Both the position numbers and the translations under genes were made by a program. 64,000 bases of DNA from PALSA-505 sp963699015 (lineage in GTDB: Bacteria; Actinomycetota; Actinomycetes; Streptosporangiales; Streptosporangiaceae): contig CAVOSX010000001.1 of NCBI GenBank assembly GCA_963699015.1, positions 1,364,001 through 1,428,000 on the forward strand, in the 5' to 3' direction. The notes under the pieces are model-generated. The model searched no databases. It was given only the letters and a program-made list of their open reading frames with translations, and was not told the DNA's origin. Position 1 is the first letter of the stretch. Each line of letters opens with the position of its first letter. Below are positions 16,735-25,375 of the stretch, piece after piece.

Positions 16735-17709
16735 CGGCGGGGCCGGCGACGGTCCGGCCGCGAGGCCGGCATCCCGCCACGGGTCGGTCCCCGGCCCGAT
16801 CTGATCGTTTTCCCTGGTGCCGTTCTGCTGGACCGAGGACCCGGGGTCGAACGCGCTGGACAGGCTCTTCAGCGCCGAGGTCACCTCGCTGGGGATGACC
16901 CAGAACGTGTTCCCCTCGCCCTGCGCGAGCTGCGGCAGCATCTGCAGGTACTGGTAGGCGAGCACCTTGGGGTCCGGGTTGCTGTCATGGATCGACTGGA
17001 AGACCGTGCCGATCGCCTGGGCCTGGCCCTCGGCCCGCAGGATCGCGCTCTGCTTGTCACCCTCGGCCTTCAGGATGCTGCCCTGCTTCTCGCCCTCGGC
17101 CGTGAGGATCTTCGACTGCCGCAAGCCCTCGGCGTTGAGGATGGCGGCGCGCTTCTCGCGCTCGGCGCGCATCTGCTTCTCCATCGCGTCCACCACGCTC
17201 TTCGGCGGGTCGATGGCCTTGATCTCCACCCGGGTCACCCGGATGCCCCACTTGCCGGAGGCATCGTCGAGCACGCCGCGCAGCATGTTGTTGATCCGGT
17301 CGCGCGAGGTCAGGGTCTGCTCGAGGTCCATCGAGCCGATCACGCTGCGCAGCATGGTCGCGGTGATCTGCTCGATCGCCTGGATGTAGTCCACGATCTC
17401 GTAGTCGGCCGCCCGGGGGTCGGTGACCTGGAAGAACAGTACGGTGTCGATGAGCACGACCAGGTTGTCCTCGGTGATGACCGGCTGGCCCCTGAACGAG
17501 ACCACCTGCTCGCGCAGGTCGATGAGCGGCTTCACCCGGTCCACGAACGGGATGATGAAGTTCATCCCGGGCTCCAGGGTCTTGCGGTACCGGCCCAGCC
17601 GCTCGATGTTGCGCGCCCGGGCCTGCGGCACGATGCGGACCGAGCGCAGCACCGTGAGGACGGCCAGGACCACGATGACCACTGCGATGATGCCGCCGGC
17701 CAGCTCCAT
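16630..17709 (-). CDS. SPFH/band-7 (stomatin-like) membrane protein
   Basis: A 359-residue protein with one N-terminal membrane anchor (ELAGGIIAVVIVVLAVLTVL), then an SPFH domain (VRIVPQARARNIERLGRYRK, EDNLVVLIDTVLFFQVTDPR) and a long coiled coil with Glu-Ala-rich repeats (KILTAEGEKQGSILKAEGDK). It ends in a Pro/Gly-rich tail. Such proteins form oligomers in membrane microdomains and often pair with NfeD, as here: ATG 17709 begins 2 nt after the NfeD stop. The tail after about residue 320 has low complexity and is encoded antisense to the end of menA, so it may be a relaxed extension. The partner and biological role are inferred. Confidence 0.9.
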   Translation of the reverse strand: MELAGGIIAVVIVVLAVLTVLRSVRIVPQARARNIERLGRYRKTLEPGMNFIIPFVDRVKPLIDLREQVVSFRGQPVITEDNLVVLIDTVLFFQVTDPRAADYEIVDYIQAIEQITATMLRSVIGSMDLEQTLTSRDRINNMLRGVLDDASGKWGIRVTRVEIKAIDPPKSVVDAMEKQMRAEREKRAAILNAEGLRQSKILTAEGEKQGSILKAEGDKQSAILRAEGQAQAIGTVFQSIHDSNPDPKVLAYQYLQMLPQLAQGEGNTFWVIPSEVTSALKSLSSAFDPGSSVQQNGTRENDQIGPGTDPWRDAGLAAGPSPAPPLRPNGEPDGQQRPEGELYPPGLPESGDQHAPGRP

Positions 17710-17711
17710 GA

Positions 17712-18140
17712 CTACTCCCGTGGATACACGAGGGCGGTGACGCCCTCGATCTGCATGACATCTACCCTGGCGCCCACCGGGATCACGAGATCCTCGTCGT
17801 AGGCGCGCGAGGACCATTCCTCGCCGCCGATGCGGACCCGGCCAGACTGCCCGTTGACCTCCTGGATCACGATCGCCGTCCGGCCGACCAGGGCGGCGAC
17901 CCCGGTGCGCAGCGGCGGCGGCTGCCTGACGTGGCGCATCGCGATCGGGCGGACCACGCCCAGCCCGGCCGCGGCCACCACGGCGAACGCGCCGAGCTCG
18001 GCGGGCAGGCCCAGGCCGGCCGCGGCCACCGCGGCCGCGGCTACCGCGGCCGCTGCGAGCAGGCCGAGCGCGAGGGTCACCGTGAGAACCTCGGCCACAC
18101 CGAGCACCGCGGCCACGATCAGCCAGATGATCCAGCTCAT
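17712..18140 (-). CDS. NfeD-family membrane protein
   Basis: A 142-residue protein. Hydrophobic segments fill residues 1-70 (SWIIWLIVAAVLGVAEVL, then an Ala-rich helix pair). A C-terminal OB-fold follows (GVAALVGRTAIVIQEVN, GQSGRVRIGGEEWSSRA, GARVDVMQIEGVTALV), which is the NfeD soluble domain. NfeD proteins act with SPFH partners; the gene pair order here (NfeD then stomatin, 2 nt apart) is the usual one. ATG 18140 is chosen for the GGAG 7 nt upstream and because the membrane domain starts there. It is divergent from the acyl-CoA ligase; the 167-nt gap must hold both promoters. Confidence 0.88.
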   Translation of the reverse strand: MSWIIWLIVAAVLGVAEVLTVTLALGLLAAAAVAAAAVAAAGLGLPAELGAFAVVAAAGLGVVRPIAMRHVRQPPPLRTGVAALVGRTAIVIQEVNGQSGRVRIGGEEWSSRAYDEDLVIPVGARVDVMQIEGVTALVYPRE

Positions 18141-18307
18141 GACAGCTCCGGACGAGCGGGAGGACGCCAGTGCGGCCGATCCGCACGCTCTTGTCTGACA
18201 GTAACTCCGCCGCCCCTGTTCTCGCACGGCCGCGGCCCCGGCTCCGGGGGTACTTCCGGAGGGCAGGGCGCGGGGGCGAGGATGGTGTCAGCAACCGGGA
18301 GGTCACC

Positions 18308-19966
18308 ATGGACGATGCGAGCGGGCCGTCCTACAGCAACGGCCCGTCGGATCAGCCGCTGCTCGGCCAGACGATCGGCGCCAACCTGGACGCCACCGCG
18401 GCAGCCTTCGGCGACCGGGAGGCGCTGGTGGACGTGCCCAGCGGCCGGCGCTGGACGTACGCGCGGCTGAACGCCGATGCCGACGCGCTGGCCAGCGGCC
18501 TGATCGCGGCCGGGATCGCGGCAGGCGACCGGGTGGGCATCTGGTCGCCCAACTGCCCTGAGTGGGTGTTGCTGCAGTACGCCACCGCGAAGATGGGCGC
18601 GATCCTGGTCAACATCAACCCGGCCTACCGCGGCTACGAGCTGGCCTTCGCGTGTCGCCAGTCCGGCGTGACCCTGCTGGTCAGCGCGCAGCAGTTCAAG
18701 ACCAGCGACTACCGGGCGATGGTCGAGGAGGTGCGCGGCGACCTGCCGGGCCTGCGCCAGGTGATCTACCTGGGCAGCGGCGACTGGGCCCGGCTGGCGG
18801 ACGGCAGCGGGCCGGCCGCGGGCCAGCGCGCCGCGCTGCAAAGCCGGGCCGCGGAGCTCTCCTTCGACGACCCGATCAACATCCAGTACACCAGCGGCAC
18901 CACGGGTTTCCCCAAAGGCGCCACGCTGTCGCACCACAACATCCTCAACAACGGCTACTTCATCGGCGAGCTGTGCCGGTACACCGAGCAGGACCGGGTC
19001 TGCATCCCGGTGCCCTTTTACCACTGCTTCGGGATGGTGCTGGGCAACCTGGCCTGCACCACGCACGGCGCCTGCATCGTCATCCCGGCGCCCGGGTTCG
19101 ACCCGGCCGCCAGCCTGCGGGCCGTGCAGGCCGAACGGTGCACTGCGCTGTACGGGGTGCCGACGATGTTCATCGCCGAGCTCGGCCTGGCCGACTTCGC
19201 CGGCTACGACCTGTCCTCGCTGCGGACCGGCATCATGGCCGGCTCGCCGTGCCCGGTCGAGGTGATGAAGCGCGTGGTCAGCGAGATGCACATGACCGAG
19301 GTCACGATCTGCTACGGAATGACGGAGACGTCTCCGGTGTCCACCCAGACCAGCGCGGACGACGACATGGAGCGCCGGGTGTCCACGGTAGGACGGGTGC
19401 ACCCGCACCTCGAGGTCAAGATCACCGACCCGGATACCGGCCTCGTGGTGCCGCGCGGCGCGCCCGGCGAGCTGTGCACCCGCGGCTACTCGGTCATGCT
19501 CGGCTACTGGGACGAGCCGGCCAAGACCGCGGAGGTGATCGACGCGGCCCGGTGGATGCACACCGGCGACCTGGCCACCATGGACGAGGCCGGCTACGTC
19601 AACATCGTGGGCCGGATCAAGGACATGATCATCCGCGGTGGTGAGAACGTCTACCCGCGCGAGGTCGAGGAGTTCCTGTACACCCACCCGGCCGTGGAAG
19701 ACGTCCAGGTGATCGGGGTGCCGGACGCCAGGTACGGCGAGGAGCTGTGCGCCTGGGTGCGGCTGCGCCGGGGCCAGGACCTGACCGAGGAAGACCTGAA
19801 GGCCTACTGCGCGGGGCATATCGCGCACTTCAAGGTGCCGCGGTACGTGCGGTTCACCGACGAGTTCCCGATGACCGTCACCGGCAAGGTGCAGAAGTTC
19901 AAGATGCGGGAGGTCTCCACGGCCGAGCTCGGCCTGGAAACGATCGCCGGCACGCACACCGCGTGA
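18308..19966 (+). CDS. AMP-binding fatty-acyl-CoA ligase (FadD-like)
   Basis: A 552-residue adenylate-forming enzyme activating a carboxylic acid to its CoA thioester. ATG 18308 follows GGGAGGT. Core motifs are complete: P-loop YTSGTTGFPKGATLSHHN (about residues 192-210), VPFYHCFGMVLGNL, YGMTETSPVSTQ (about 335), the hinge region GELCTRGYSVMLGYW, HTGDLATMDEAGY, GRIKDMIIRGGENVYPREVE and the C-terminal catalytic Lys in TVTGKVQKFKMRE. The motif set resembles medium/long-chain acyl-CoA ligases of the FadD35 or AcsM2-like kind; chain length cannot be read from sequence. It is divergent from nfeD and followed by 110 nt before the reductase operon. Confidence 0.92.
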   Translation: MDDASGPSYSNGPSDQPLLGQTIGANLDATAAAFGDREALVDVPSGRRWTYARLNADADALASGLIAAGIAAGDRVGIWSPNCPEWVLLQYATAKMGAILVNINPAYRGYELAFACRQSGVTLLVSAQQFKTSDYRAMVEEVRGDLPGLRQVIYLGSGDWARLADGSGPAAGQRAALQSRAAELSFDDPINIQYTSGTTGFPKGATLSHHNILNNGYFIGELCRYTEQDRVCIPVPFYHCFGMVLGNLACTTHGACIVIPAPGFDPAASLRAVQAERCTALYGVPTMFIAELGLADFAGYDLSSLRTGIMAGSPCPVEVMKRVVSEMHMTEVTICYGMTETSPVSTQTSADDDMERRVSTVGRVHPHLEVKITDPDTGLVVPRGAPGELCTRGYSVMLGYWDEPAKTAEVIDAARWMHTGDLATMDEAGYVNIVGRIKDMIIRGGENVYPREVEEFLYTHPAVEDVQVIGVPDARYGEELCAWVRLRRGQDLTEEDLKAYCAGHIAHFKVPRYVRFTDEFPMTVTGKVQKFKMREVSTAELGLETIAGTHTA

Positions 19967-20076
19967 CGCAAGCTCCCCGGGCCGCTGGCATCCGGGCCTG
20001 AGCCGGCTGGGCGTCGCTGTTCGTCCTGCAGCCGCCTTCATCAAGCTGTCAGATCCGGCTGGCATCCTCTGTTGCC

Positions 20077-21468
20077 ATGAGTTCCCTGCCGGCGTCTTCT
20101 GGTGCCGGACGGCCGGTTCGCATGCGCCGGGGCGCCCGGGGCCGCCCGGCTCCCCCGCCTCGGCCCGGGCTCGTCCAGGCGGCCCTGATGGCGGCCGGCG
20201 TTGGCCTGGGTGTCACCACGGCGCTGGCCATCACGCCGGAAACCGGCAGCCAGCTCACCGCGCCCGGCGGGCCGGCCACGCTCGCCGGAAGCCTCACCGG
20301 GCTGGTGGGGACCTACCTGGCCCTGCTGATGGTGCTGCTGGTGAGCCGGATTCCCTTCGTGGAGCGGGTGCTAGGCCAAGACGGCCTGTTGCGCTGGCAC
20401 CGGCGGCTTGCGCCTTGGCCGATCAGCCTCCTGGTCGCGCACGCGGTCTTCATCACCGTGGGCTACGCTCAGGCGGCCAGGACGGGCCTGTGGCACCAGG
20501 TCGGCACGCTGCTCAGCCAGTACCCGGACATGCTCACCGCCTCGGCGGGACTGGCCCTGATGTGCCTGGCCGGGACCATCTCGATCCGGGCCATTCGCCG
20601 GCGGATGCGGCGTGAGACCTGGTGGGCGGTGCACCTGAGCATGTACCTGGCCCTGGCCATCTCGTTCACCCACGTCATCGTGCTCGGGCCGGCTTTCGTC
20701 GGCCACCCGCTCACTCAGGCGGTGTGGTCGGCGGCGTGGCTGGGCACGGCCGGCATGGTCCTCGCCTACCGGGTGGGCCTGCCGGCGGTCCGCAGTCTCC
20801 GCCATGGCCTGCGCGTGGTGGAGGTCTGGCCCGAGGGCCCGGGCGTGGTGTCCGTCATCTGCTCGGGCCGCCAGCTCGACCGGCTGGCCATCTCGGGCGG
20901 GCAGTTCTTCTGCTGGCGCTTCCTGGCCAAGGGCATGTGGTGGCAGGCCCATCCCTTCTCGCTCTCGGCCCTGCCCCGGCCGCCCTACCTCCGGCTGACG
21001 GCCAAGGCCGTGGGCGACTACTCGGCGTCGCTGGCGCATCTGCGCCCGGGGACCAAGGTCGTGGTGGAAGGTCCCTACGGGACATTCACCCGGGATGCCC
21101 AGCTGCGTCCGCGGGCCCTGCTGATCGCCGCGGGTATCGGGGTGACCGCGCTGCGGGCGCTGCTGGAGGATCTGCCGGCCGACTCGCGGCCGATCGTCCT
21201 GCTGCGCGCCAACCGTACGGAGGACCTCGTGCTCGGCCGTGAGGTCCACGACCTCGTCCAGCACAAGCACGGCCAGCTGCACGAGTTTGTCGGGCCGCGC
21301 GAGGTAGCGTCGATAACCGGGCAGGCGCTGCGCCGGCTCGTCCCCGACCTGCACCGGCGCGATGTCTATATCTGCGGGCCGGAGGGGTTCGTGGCCGGCA
21401 CCGTGGACGTGGTCAGGCGCCTTCGCGTCCCGGACGAGGCCATCCATCATGAGGCTTTCGCGCTATGA
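20077..21468 (+). CDS. Ferric-reductase-like transmembrane flavohaemoprotein
   Basis: A 463-residue membrane oxidoreductase. Residues 30-240 carry about six hydrophobic helices with His pairs suited to haem (RWHRRLAPWPISLLVAHAVF and AVHLSMYLALAISFTHVIVL). A cytoplasmic FAD/NAD(P)H part follows: HPFSLSALPRPPYLRLTAKA (FAD-binding), GPYGTFTRD, the nucleotide loop LLIAAGIGVTALRALL, and YICGPEGFV near the end. It should pass electrons from NAD(P)H through FAD and haem across the membrane. It heads an operon with an FMN-binding protein (10 nt downstream) and ApbE, implying that the electrons go to a flavinylated extracytoplasmic carrier. No clear ribosome site is seen before ATG 20077. Confidence 0.87.
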   Translation: MSSLPASSGAGRPVRMRRGARGRPAPPPRPGLVQAALMAAGVGLGVTTALAITPETGSQLTAPGGPATLAGSLTGLVGTYLALLMVLLVSRIPFVERVLGQDGLLRWHRRLAPWPISLLVAHAVFITVGYAQAARTGLWHQVGTLLSQYPDMLTASAGLALMCLAGTISIRAIRRRMRRETWWAVHLSMYLALAISFTHVIVLGPAFVGHPLTQAVWSAAWLGTAGMVLAYRVGLPAVRSLRHGLRVVEVWPEGPGVVSVICSGRQLDRLAISGGQFFCWRFLAKGMWWQAHPFSLSALPRPPYLRLTAKAVGDYSASLAHLRPGTKVVVEGPYGTFTRDAQLRPRALLIAAGIGVTALRALLEDLPADSRPIVLLRANRTEDLVLGREVHDLVQHKHGQLHEFVGPREVASITGQALRRLVPDLHRRDVYICGPEGFVAGTVDVVRRLRVPDEAIHHEAFAL

Positions 21469-21478
21469 GGACCAGACC

Positions 21479-21991
21479 ATGACAGCCGGCCGGGCCATCC
21501 GGCGGGCGCCGCTGTTCGTGGCCGGCGCCGTCGCCGGGTTCGCCGGCCTGATCGCCTGGCACGCCGTTGACGCCGGGACGCCGGTGACGCCAGGGCTGGG
21601 CGGCAACGGGGCGGCCGGGCGGTCCAGGCCGGCCGCGACGGCCGGGACGGGCGCCGGCCCGCGGCACGCGGCCCGCCGCGGCACGAGCTCGCCGCGCGCC
21701 CCGACGGGCCATGCCGTGCGCACGGCCAGAGGGCCCGGCGTGAATTTCGGCTACGGGACGATCGCCGTCAAGGTCACGGTCAGCGGACACCGGATCACCC
21801 GGGTCTCGGTGGCCGCGCTGCAGACACTCGAACCGACCTCCCGGCAGATCTGCGCGCAGGCCATACCCGTGCTGCGGTCCGAAGTGCTCTCGGGCCAGAG
21901 CGCGTCCATCAACGGGGTAAGCGGTGCGTCCTACACCAGCATCGGATATGCCCGGTCGCTGCAGGCCGCCCTGGACTCGCTGCATGCCTGA
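21479..21991 (+). CDS. Membrane-anchored FMN-binding domain protein
   Basis: A 170-residue protein with an N-terminal hydrophobic anchor (APLFVAGAVAGFAGLIAW), a basic, low-complexity linker (residues 30-80), and an FMN_bind domain (NFGYGTIAVKVTVSGHRITR, LRSEVLSGQSASINGVSGAS). The family is flavinylated on the Thr of an (S/T)GAT motif by ApbE. Here the motif reads SGASYTS, so the acceptor position is Ser, unless the Thr two residues later is used. The domain lies outside the cytoplasm and would take electrons from the ferric-reductase-like protein. The stop overlaps the apbE start by 8 nt, which supports coupled expression with its own modifying enzyme. Confidence 0.87.
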   Translation: MTAGRAIRRAPLFVAGAVAGFAGLIAWHAVDAGTPVTPGLGGNGAAGRSRPAATAGTGAGPRHAARRGTSSPRAPTGHAVRTARGPGVNFGYGTIAVKVTVSGHRITRVSVAALQTLEPTSRQICAQAIPVLRSEVLSGQSASINGVSGASYTSIGYARSLQAALDSLHA

Positions 21992-22790
21992 TGAACAGAG
22001 CGGCAGCGCGGTGCGCAGTGCGGAGGAAACCGGCGGGACCTCCTTCACGCACGCCGAGAAGGTGATGGGCACCGTCGTCTCGCTCACCGTCGAACCGGGC
22101 GACCTGACCCGGCCGCAGGCGCGGGCCGCGGTCGAAGCCGCCTGCCGCATGCTGCACCGGGCGGACGCGGTCTTCAGCACCTGGAACCCGGCGAGCCCGG
22201 TCAGCCGCCTGCGGCGGGGCGAGGTCACGCTGGGCATGCTGCCCGCGGAAGTGGCCGAAGTGCTCACCTTGTGCCAGGCGGCCAGGAAGGCGTCCCGGGG
22301 CTGGTTCGACCCGTGGGCGCTCCCGGGCGGAGTCGACCCCACCGGCCTGGTGAAGGGATGGGCGGTGGAACGGGCGGCCGGCGTCCTGCGCCGGGCCGGA
22401 ATCGATGCGGCGCTGGTCAACGGCGGCGGTGACCTGGTCGTGTTCGGGTCACCGGCTCCGGGCCGCCGCTGGCGAATCGGCATCCGGCATCCGTGGCGGG
22501 CCGACGCCCTAGCCTGTGTCGTGCAGGCGCGAGCCGCGGTGGCCACCTCCGCGGGCTACGAGCGCGGGGGCCATCTTCTCGACCCCGTCACCGGGCGACC
22601 GGCGACCGGCGTCGCCTCGGCCACCGTCACCGGTCCCAGCCTGGCGCTCGCCGACGCCCTGGCCACCGCGGTGGCCGTCGGAGCCGACGAGGCGCTGGCG
22701 GCGGTCGGCGCGCTGGACGGTTACGAGGGCTACCTGATCCGCTCGGACGGCAGCGAGGCGGACACGGGCAGGATGGAGTTCGTCTCGTGA
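21984..22790 (+). CDS. apbE: FAD:protein FMN transferase (ApbE family)
   Basis: A 268-residue ApbE protein which transfers FMN from FAD to a Thr/Ser of target proteins. Motifs include HAEKVMGTVVSLTV, ADAVFSTWNPASPVSRLRRG, DPTGLVKGWAVERAAGVLRR, LVNGGGDLVVFG (FAD binding), RIGIRHPW, and AVATSAGYERGGHLLDPVTG with ATVTGPSLALADALATAVAV (metal site). No signal peptide is seen, unlike many Gram-negative ApbE lipoproteins, as is usual in actinobacteria. ATG 21984 overlaps the end of the FMN-binding gene by 8 nt. The adjacent FMN_bind protein is its likely substrate. Confidence 0.92.
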   Translation: MPDEQSGSAVRSAEETGGTSFTHAEKVMGTVVSLTVEPGDLTRPQARAAVEAACRMLHRADAVFSTWNPASPVSRLRRGEVTLGMLPAEVAEVLTLCQAARKASRGWFDPWALPGGVDPTGLVKGWAVERAAGVLRRAGIDAALVNGGGDLVVFGSPAPGRRWRIGIRHPWRADALACVVQARAAVATSAGYERGGHLLDPVTGRPATGVASATVTGPSLALADALATAVAVGADEALAAVGALDGYEGYLIRSDGSEADTGRMEFVS

Positions 22791-22873
22791 GACCGGACGC
22801 GGCGGCATCCCGGCTGAGAAGACGCTGAGAGTCGTTACAGCCTGGCAACCTCGATCGCGTACCATCGCGTCCC

Positions 22874-25288
22874 ATGCATGTTGACGCCATCTTCAGCGCC
22901 ATCGGGCGGTTCTGCGCCCGGTTCTGGTGGATCGTCATCCCGGCCTGGCTGGTCGCCGCGTTCGTCGTGAGCGCGGCGTTGCCGTCATTGTCCAGCGTCA
23001 CGCAGGGCAACAACACGAAGTTCCTGCCGGCCAGCGCGCCGAGCATGCACGCCGCGACGCTGGCCGAGCCGTTCGGGACCAGCAACCTGCAACCGGTCCC
23101 GGTGGTGGTCGCCCGCACCAGCGCGCCGCTGTCCGCCGCGGACGTCAGCGCGCTCGGCGCGCTGACGGCCCAGTTCCGCCACGTTCCCACGGTCACCGCG
23201 ATCAAGGACCTGGGCCGGTCGCCGGACGGGCACGCCGAGCAGCTGGTGGTGCTGGCCAGGTTCAGCGGCGGCCAGAACCAGGACACCGACCTGGTAAACG
23301 GGCTGCGGGCCAAGATCGCCCAGGCGCAGCTGCCGGCCGGGCTGCAGGCCCACCTGGCCGGCGACCTCGCCATCCAGGTGGACCAGCAGAAGGCGTCGGG
23401 CAACACCGGCAACCAGCTGGAGAGCCTGTCCGCCCTGTTCATCATCGTGCTGCTGGTGCTGATCTTCCGCTCGCTCTCGCTCGCGCTGACCACGCTGCTG
23501 CCTGCGTTCATCGCGTTCTCGATATCCGGCCCGCTGGTGGCGCTGGCCGGCGAGCACGGCCTCAAGGTCTCCCCCATCGCCCAGTTCCTGCTGATCGTGC
23601 TGGTCCTCGGCGCGGGCACCGACTACGGGCTGTTCCTGGTGTTCCGGGTGCGCGAGGAACTGCGGCGCGGGCTGCCCCGCCACGACGCGATCGTCAGGGC
23701 GCTGACCCGGGTCGGCGAGTCGATCACGTTCTCGGCCATGACGGTGATCGCTGCCCTGGTGACGCTGCTCGCCGCCAGCTTCCCGTTCTACTCCGAGCTC
23801 GGCATCCCGCTGGCGATAGGGATCGCCGTCATGCTGATCGCGGCGCTCACCCTGCTGCCCGCGCTGCTGTCGTTCCGGCTGGCCTTCATCGAGGTCAAGA
23901 GGCGCGTGTTCGCCCGGATGTTCGGCCGGGAGAAGCTGATCCCGTGGAGCATCCAGTCCAAGGGCGGCAGCGGCGTCTGGGGCCGGGTGGCCGCGCGCGT
24001 CGTCCGCCACCCGGTGCCCACGCTGGTGATCGGGGTGGTGTTCTTCGGCCTGCTGGCGCTCACCTCCATCGGGTACAAGGCCAGCGGGTTCGGCGGCACC
24101 ACCACGGCGCCGTCGGGCACCGACTCGGCCAAGGGCACGGCCCTGCTGGCCAAGTACTTCCCGCAGTCGTCGGCGAACCCCACCAACATCATCTTCAAGC
24201 TGCCCGAGCCCGCCTGGCAGGACCCGGCGGTGCTCGCGACCGCGGCGAGCAAGCTGCGGGCCACCGGCCTGTTCACCAAGGTCATCGGCCCGCTGAACCC
24301 GGTGGGCGCGACGCTCACGCCGGCCCAGTTCGCGCAGCTGCACGCGGCCCTCGGCCCGGCCAGCACGCTGCCGCCGACGCCGCCGGCCGGGTCGAAGATC
24401 CCGGCGGCCGGCTATCAGATCTACCGGGCCACGGCGAACTTCATCAGTCCGGACGGGAAGACCGTGCAGTACCAGACCGGCCTGCACGCCGGCGACCCGG
24501 GCGGCACGGCGGCCATGAACGCGGTCCCGTCGCTGCGCAGCGCCACCACGGCGGTGGCGCATTCGATCGGCGCCACCGACTCGGCGGTGGGCGGCGAGGC
24601 GCCCGCCTTCTACGACATCAGCAGCATCTCCAACAGCGACCTGGTCCGGGTCATCCCGATCGCGATCCTGGTCATCGGCGTGCTGCTGGCGGTGGTGCTG
24701 CGCAGCCTGGTGGCACCGCTGTACCTGATCGCCTCGGTGGCGCTGTCCTACTTCGCGGCGCTCGGCCTGGCCGTGCTGCTGTTCATCGAGATCGCCGGCC
24801 ACAGCGGGCTGACCTTCTTCCTGCCGTTCCTGATGTTCATCTTCCTGCTCGCGCTGGGCGAGGACTACAACATCCTGGTGATGACGCGGATCCGGGAGGA
24901 GGCCAGGCAGTTCAGGCTGCGCGAGGCCGTCGTCCGCGCGGTGAGCGCCACCGGCACCACGGTGACCTCGGCCGGGCTGGTGCTGGCCGGGACGTTCGGG
25001 GTGCTCGTGGTGGTCGCAGGGAACGGGCCGGGGACCAGCTTCGTCCGCGACATCGGCGTCGGCCTCGGGCTCGGCATCCTGATGGACACCTTCCTGGTCA
25101 GGACGCTGCTGGTGCCGTCTACCGTGGTACTGCTCGGCCGGTGGAACTGGTGGCCGTCCAAGATGAGCAGGCGCGACGCTCAGCCGGGCGCCGATCGCCC
25201 ACCGGTTCCGCTGACCGCGGACGAGGTGCAGGGCCAGCCAGGCAACGGTCATCCCGAACGGCTGAAGGCGGTCGATCCCCCGTCCTGA
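22874..25288 (+). CDS. MMPL/RND-family membrane transporter
   Basis: An 804-residue RND protein of the MMPL type. It has two repeats, each consisting of one helix, an extracytoplasmic domain and five further helices. N-terminal helix FWWIVIPAWLVAAFVVSAAL; first cluster LFIIVLLVLIFRSLSLAL to LGAGTDYGLFLVFRVREELR (conserved GxxxDYxLF proton-relay motif); second half begins VVRHPVPTLVIGVVFFGLLA and includes LALGEDYNILVMTRIREEAR, the matching DY motif. Family members export lipids, siderophores or drugs; the substrate is unknown. No ribosome site is evident. TACCAT, 7 nt before ATG 22874, could be a -10 box of a leaderless transcript. It is followed 87 nt later by a hydrolase gene. Confidence 0.92.
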   Translation: MHVDAIFSAIGRFCARFWWIVIPAWLVAAFVVSAALPSLSSVTQGNNTKFLPASAPSMHAATLAEPFGTSNLQPVPVVVARTSAPLSAADVSALGALTAQFRHVPTVTAIKDLGRSPDGHAEQLVVLARFSGGQNQDTDLVNGLRAKIAQAQLPAGLQAHLAGDLAIQVDQQKASGNTGNQLESLSALFIIVLLVLIFRSLSLALTTLLPAFIAFSISGPLVALAGEHGLKVSPIAQFLLIVLVLGAGTDYGLFLVFRVREELRRGLPRHDAIVRALTRVGESITFSAMTVIAALVTLLAASFPFYSELGIPLAIGIAVMLIAALTLLPALLSFRLAFIEVKRRVFARMFGREKLIPWSIQSKGGSGVWGRVAARVVRHPVPTLVIGVVFFGLLALTSIGYKASGFGGTTTAPSGTDSAKGTALLAKYFPQSSANPTNIIFKLPEPAWQDPAVLATAASKLRATGLFTKVIGPLNPVGATLTPAQFAQLHAALGPASTLPPTPPAGSKIPAAGYQIYRATANFISPDGKTVQYQTGLHAGDPGGTAAMNAVPSLRSATTAVAHSIGATDSAVGGEAPAFYDISSISNSDLVRVIPIAILVIGVLLAVVLRSLVAPLYLIASVALSYFAALGLAVLLFIEIAGHSGLTFFLPFLMFIFLLALGEDYNILVMTRIREEARQFRLREAVVRAVSATGTTVTSAGLVLAGTFGVLVVVAGNGPGTSFVRDIGVGLGLGILMDTFLVRTLLVPSTVVLLGRWNWWPSKMSRRDAQPGADRPPVPLTADEVQGQPGNGHPERLKAVDPPS

Positions 25289-25375
25289 CCCCCGGCGCGG
25301 GGCAGCCAGGGCCCGTGGTGAAACATTCGGCAGCGCGGTGTAACATCGGGCCTACTCACTAGCAGGGAGGCTGCC

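Noticed and set aside
22985..25252. 755-codon frame antisense to the MMPL transporter
   Set aside because: Shadow of strong third-position GC; no family motifs, and the opposite strand has a full RND transporter.
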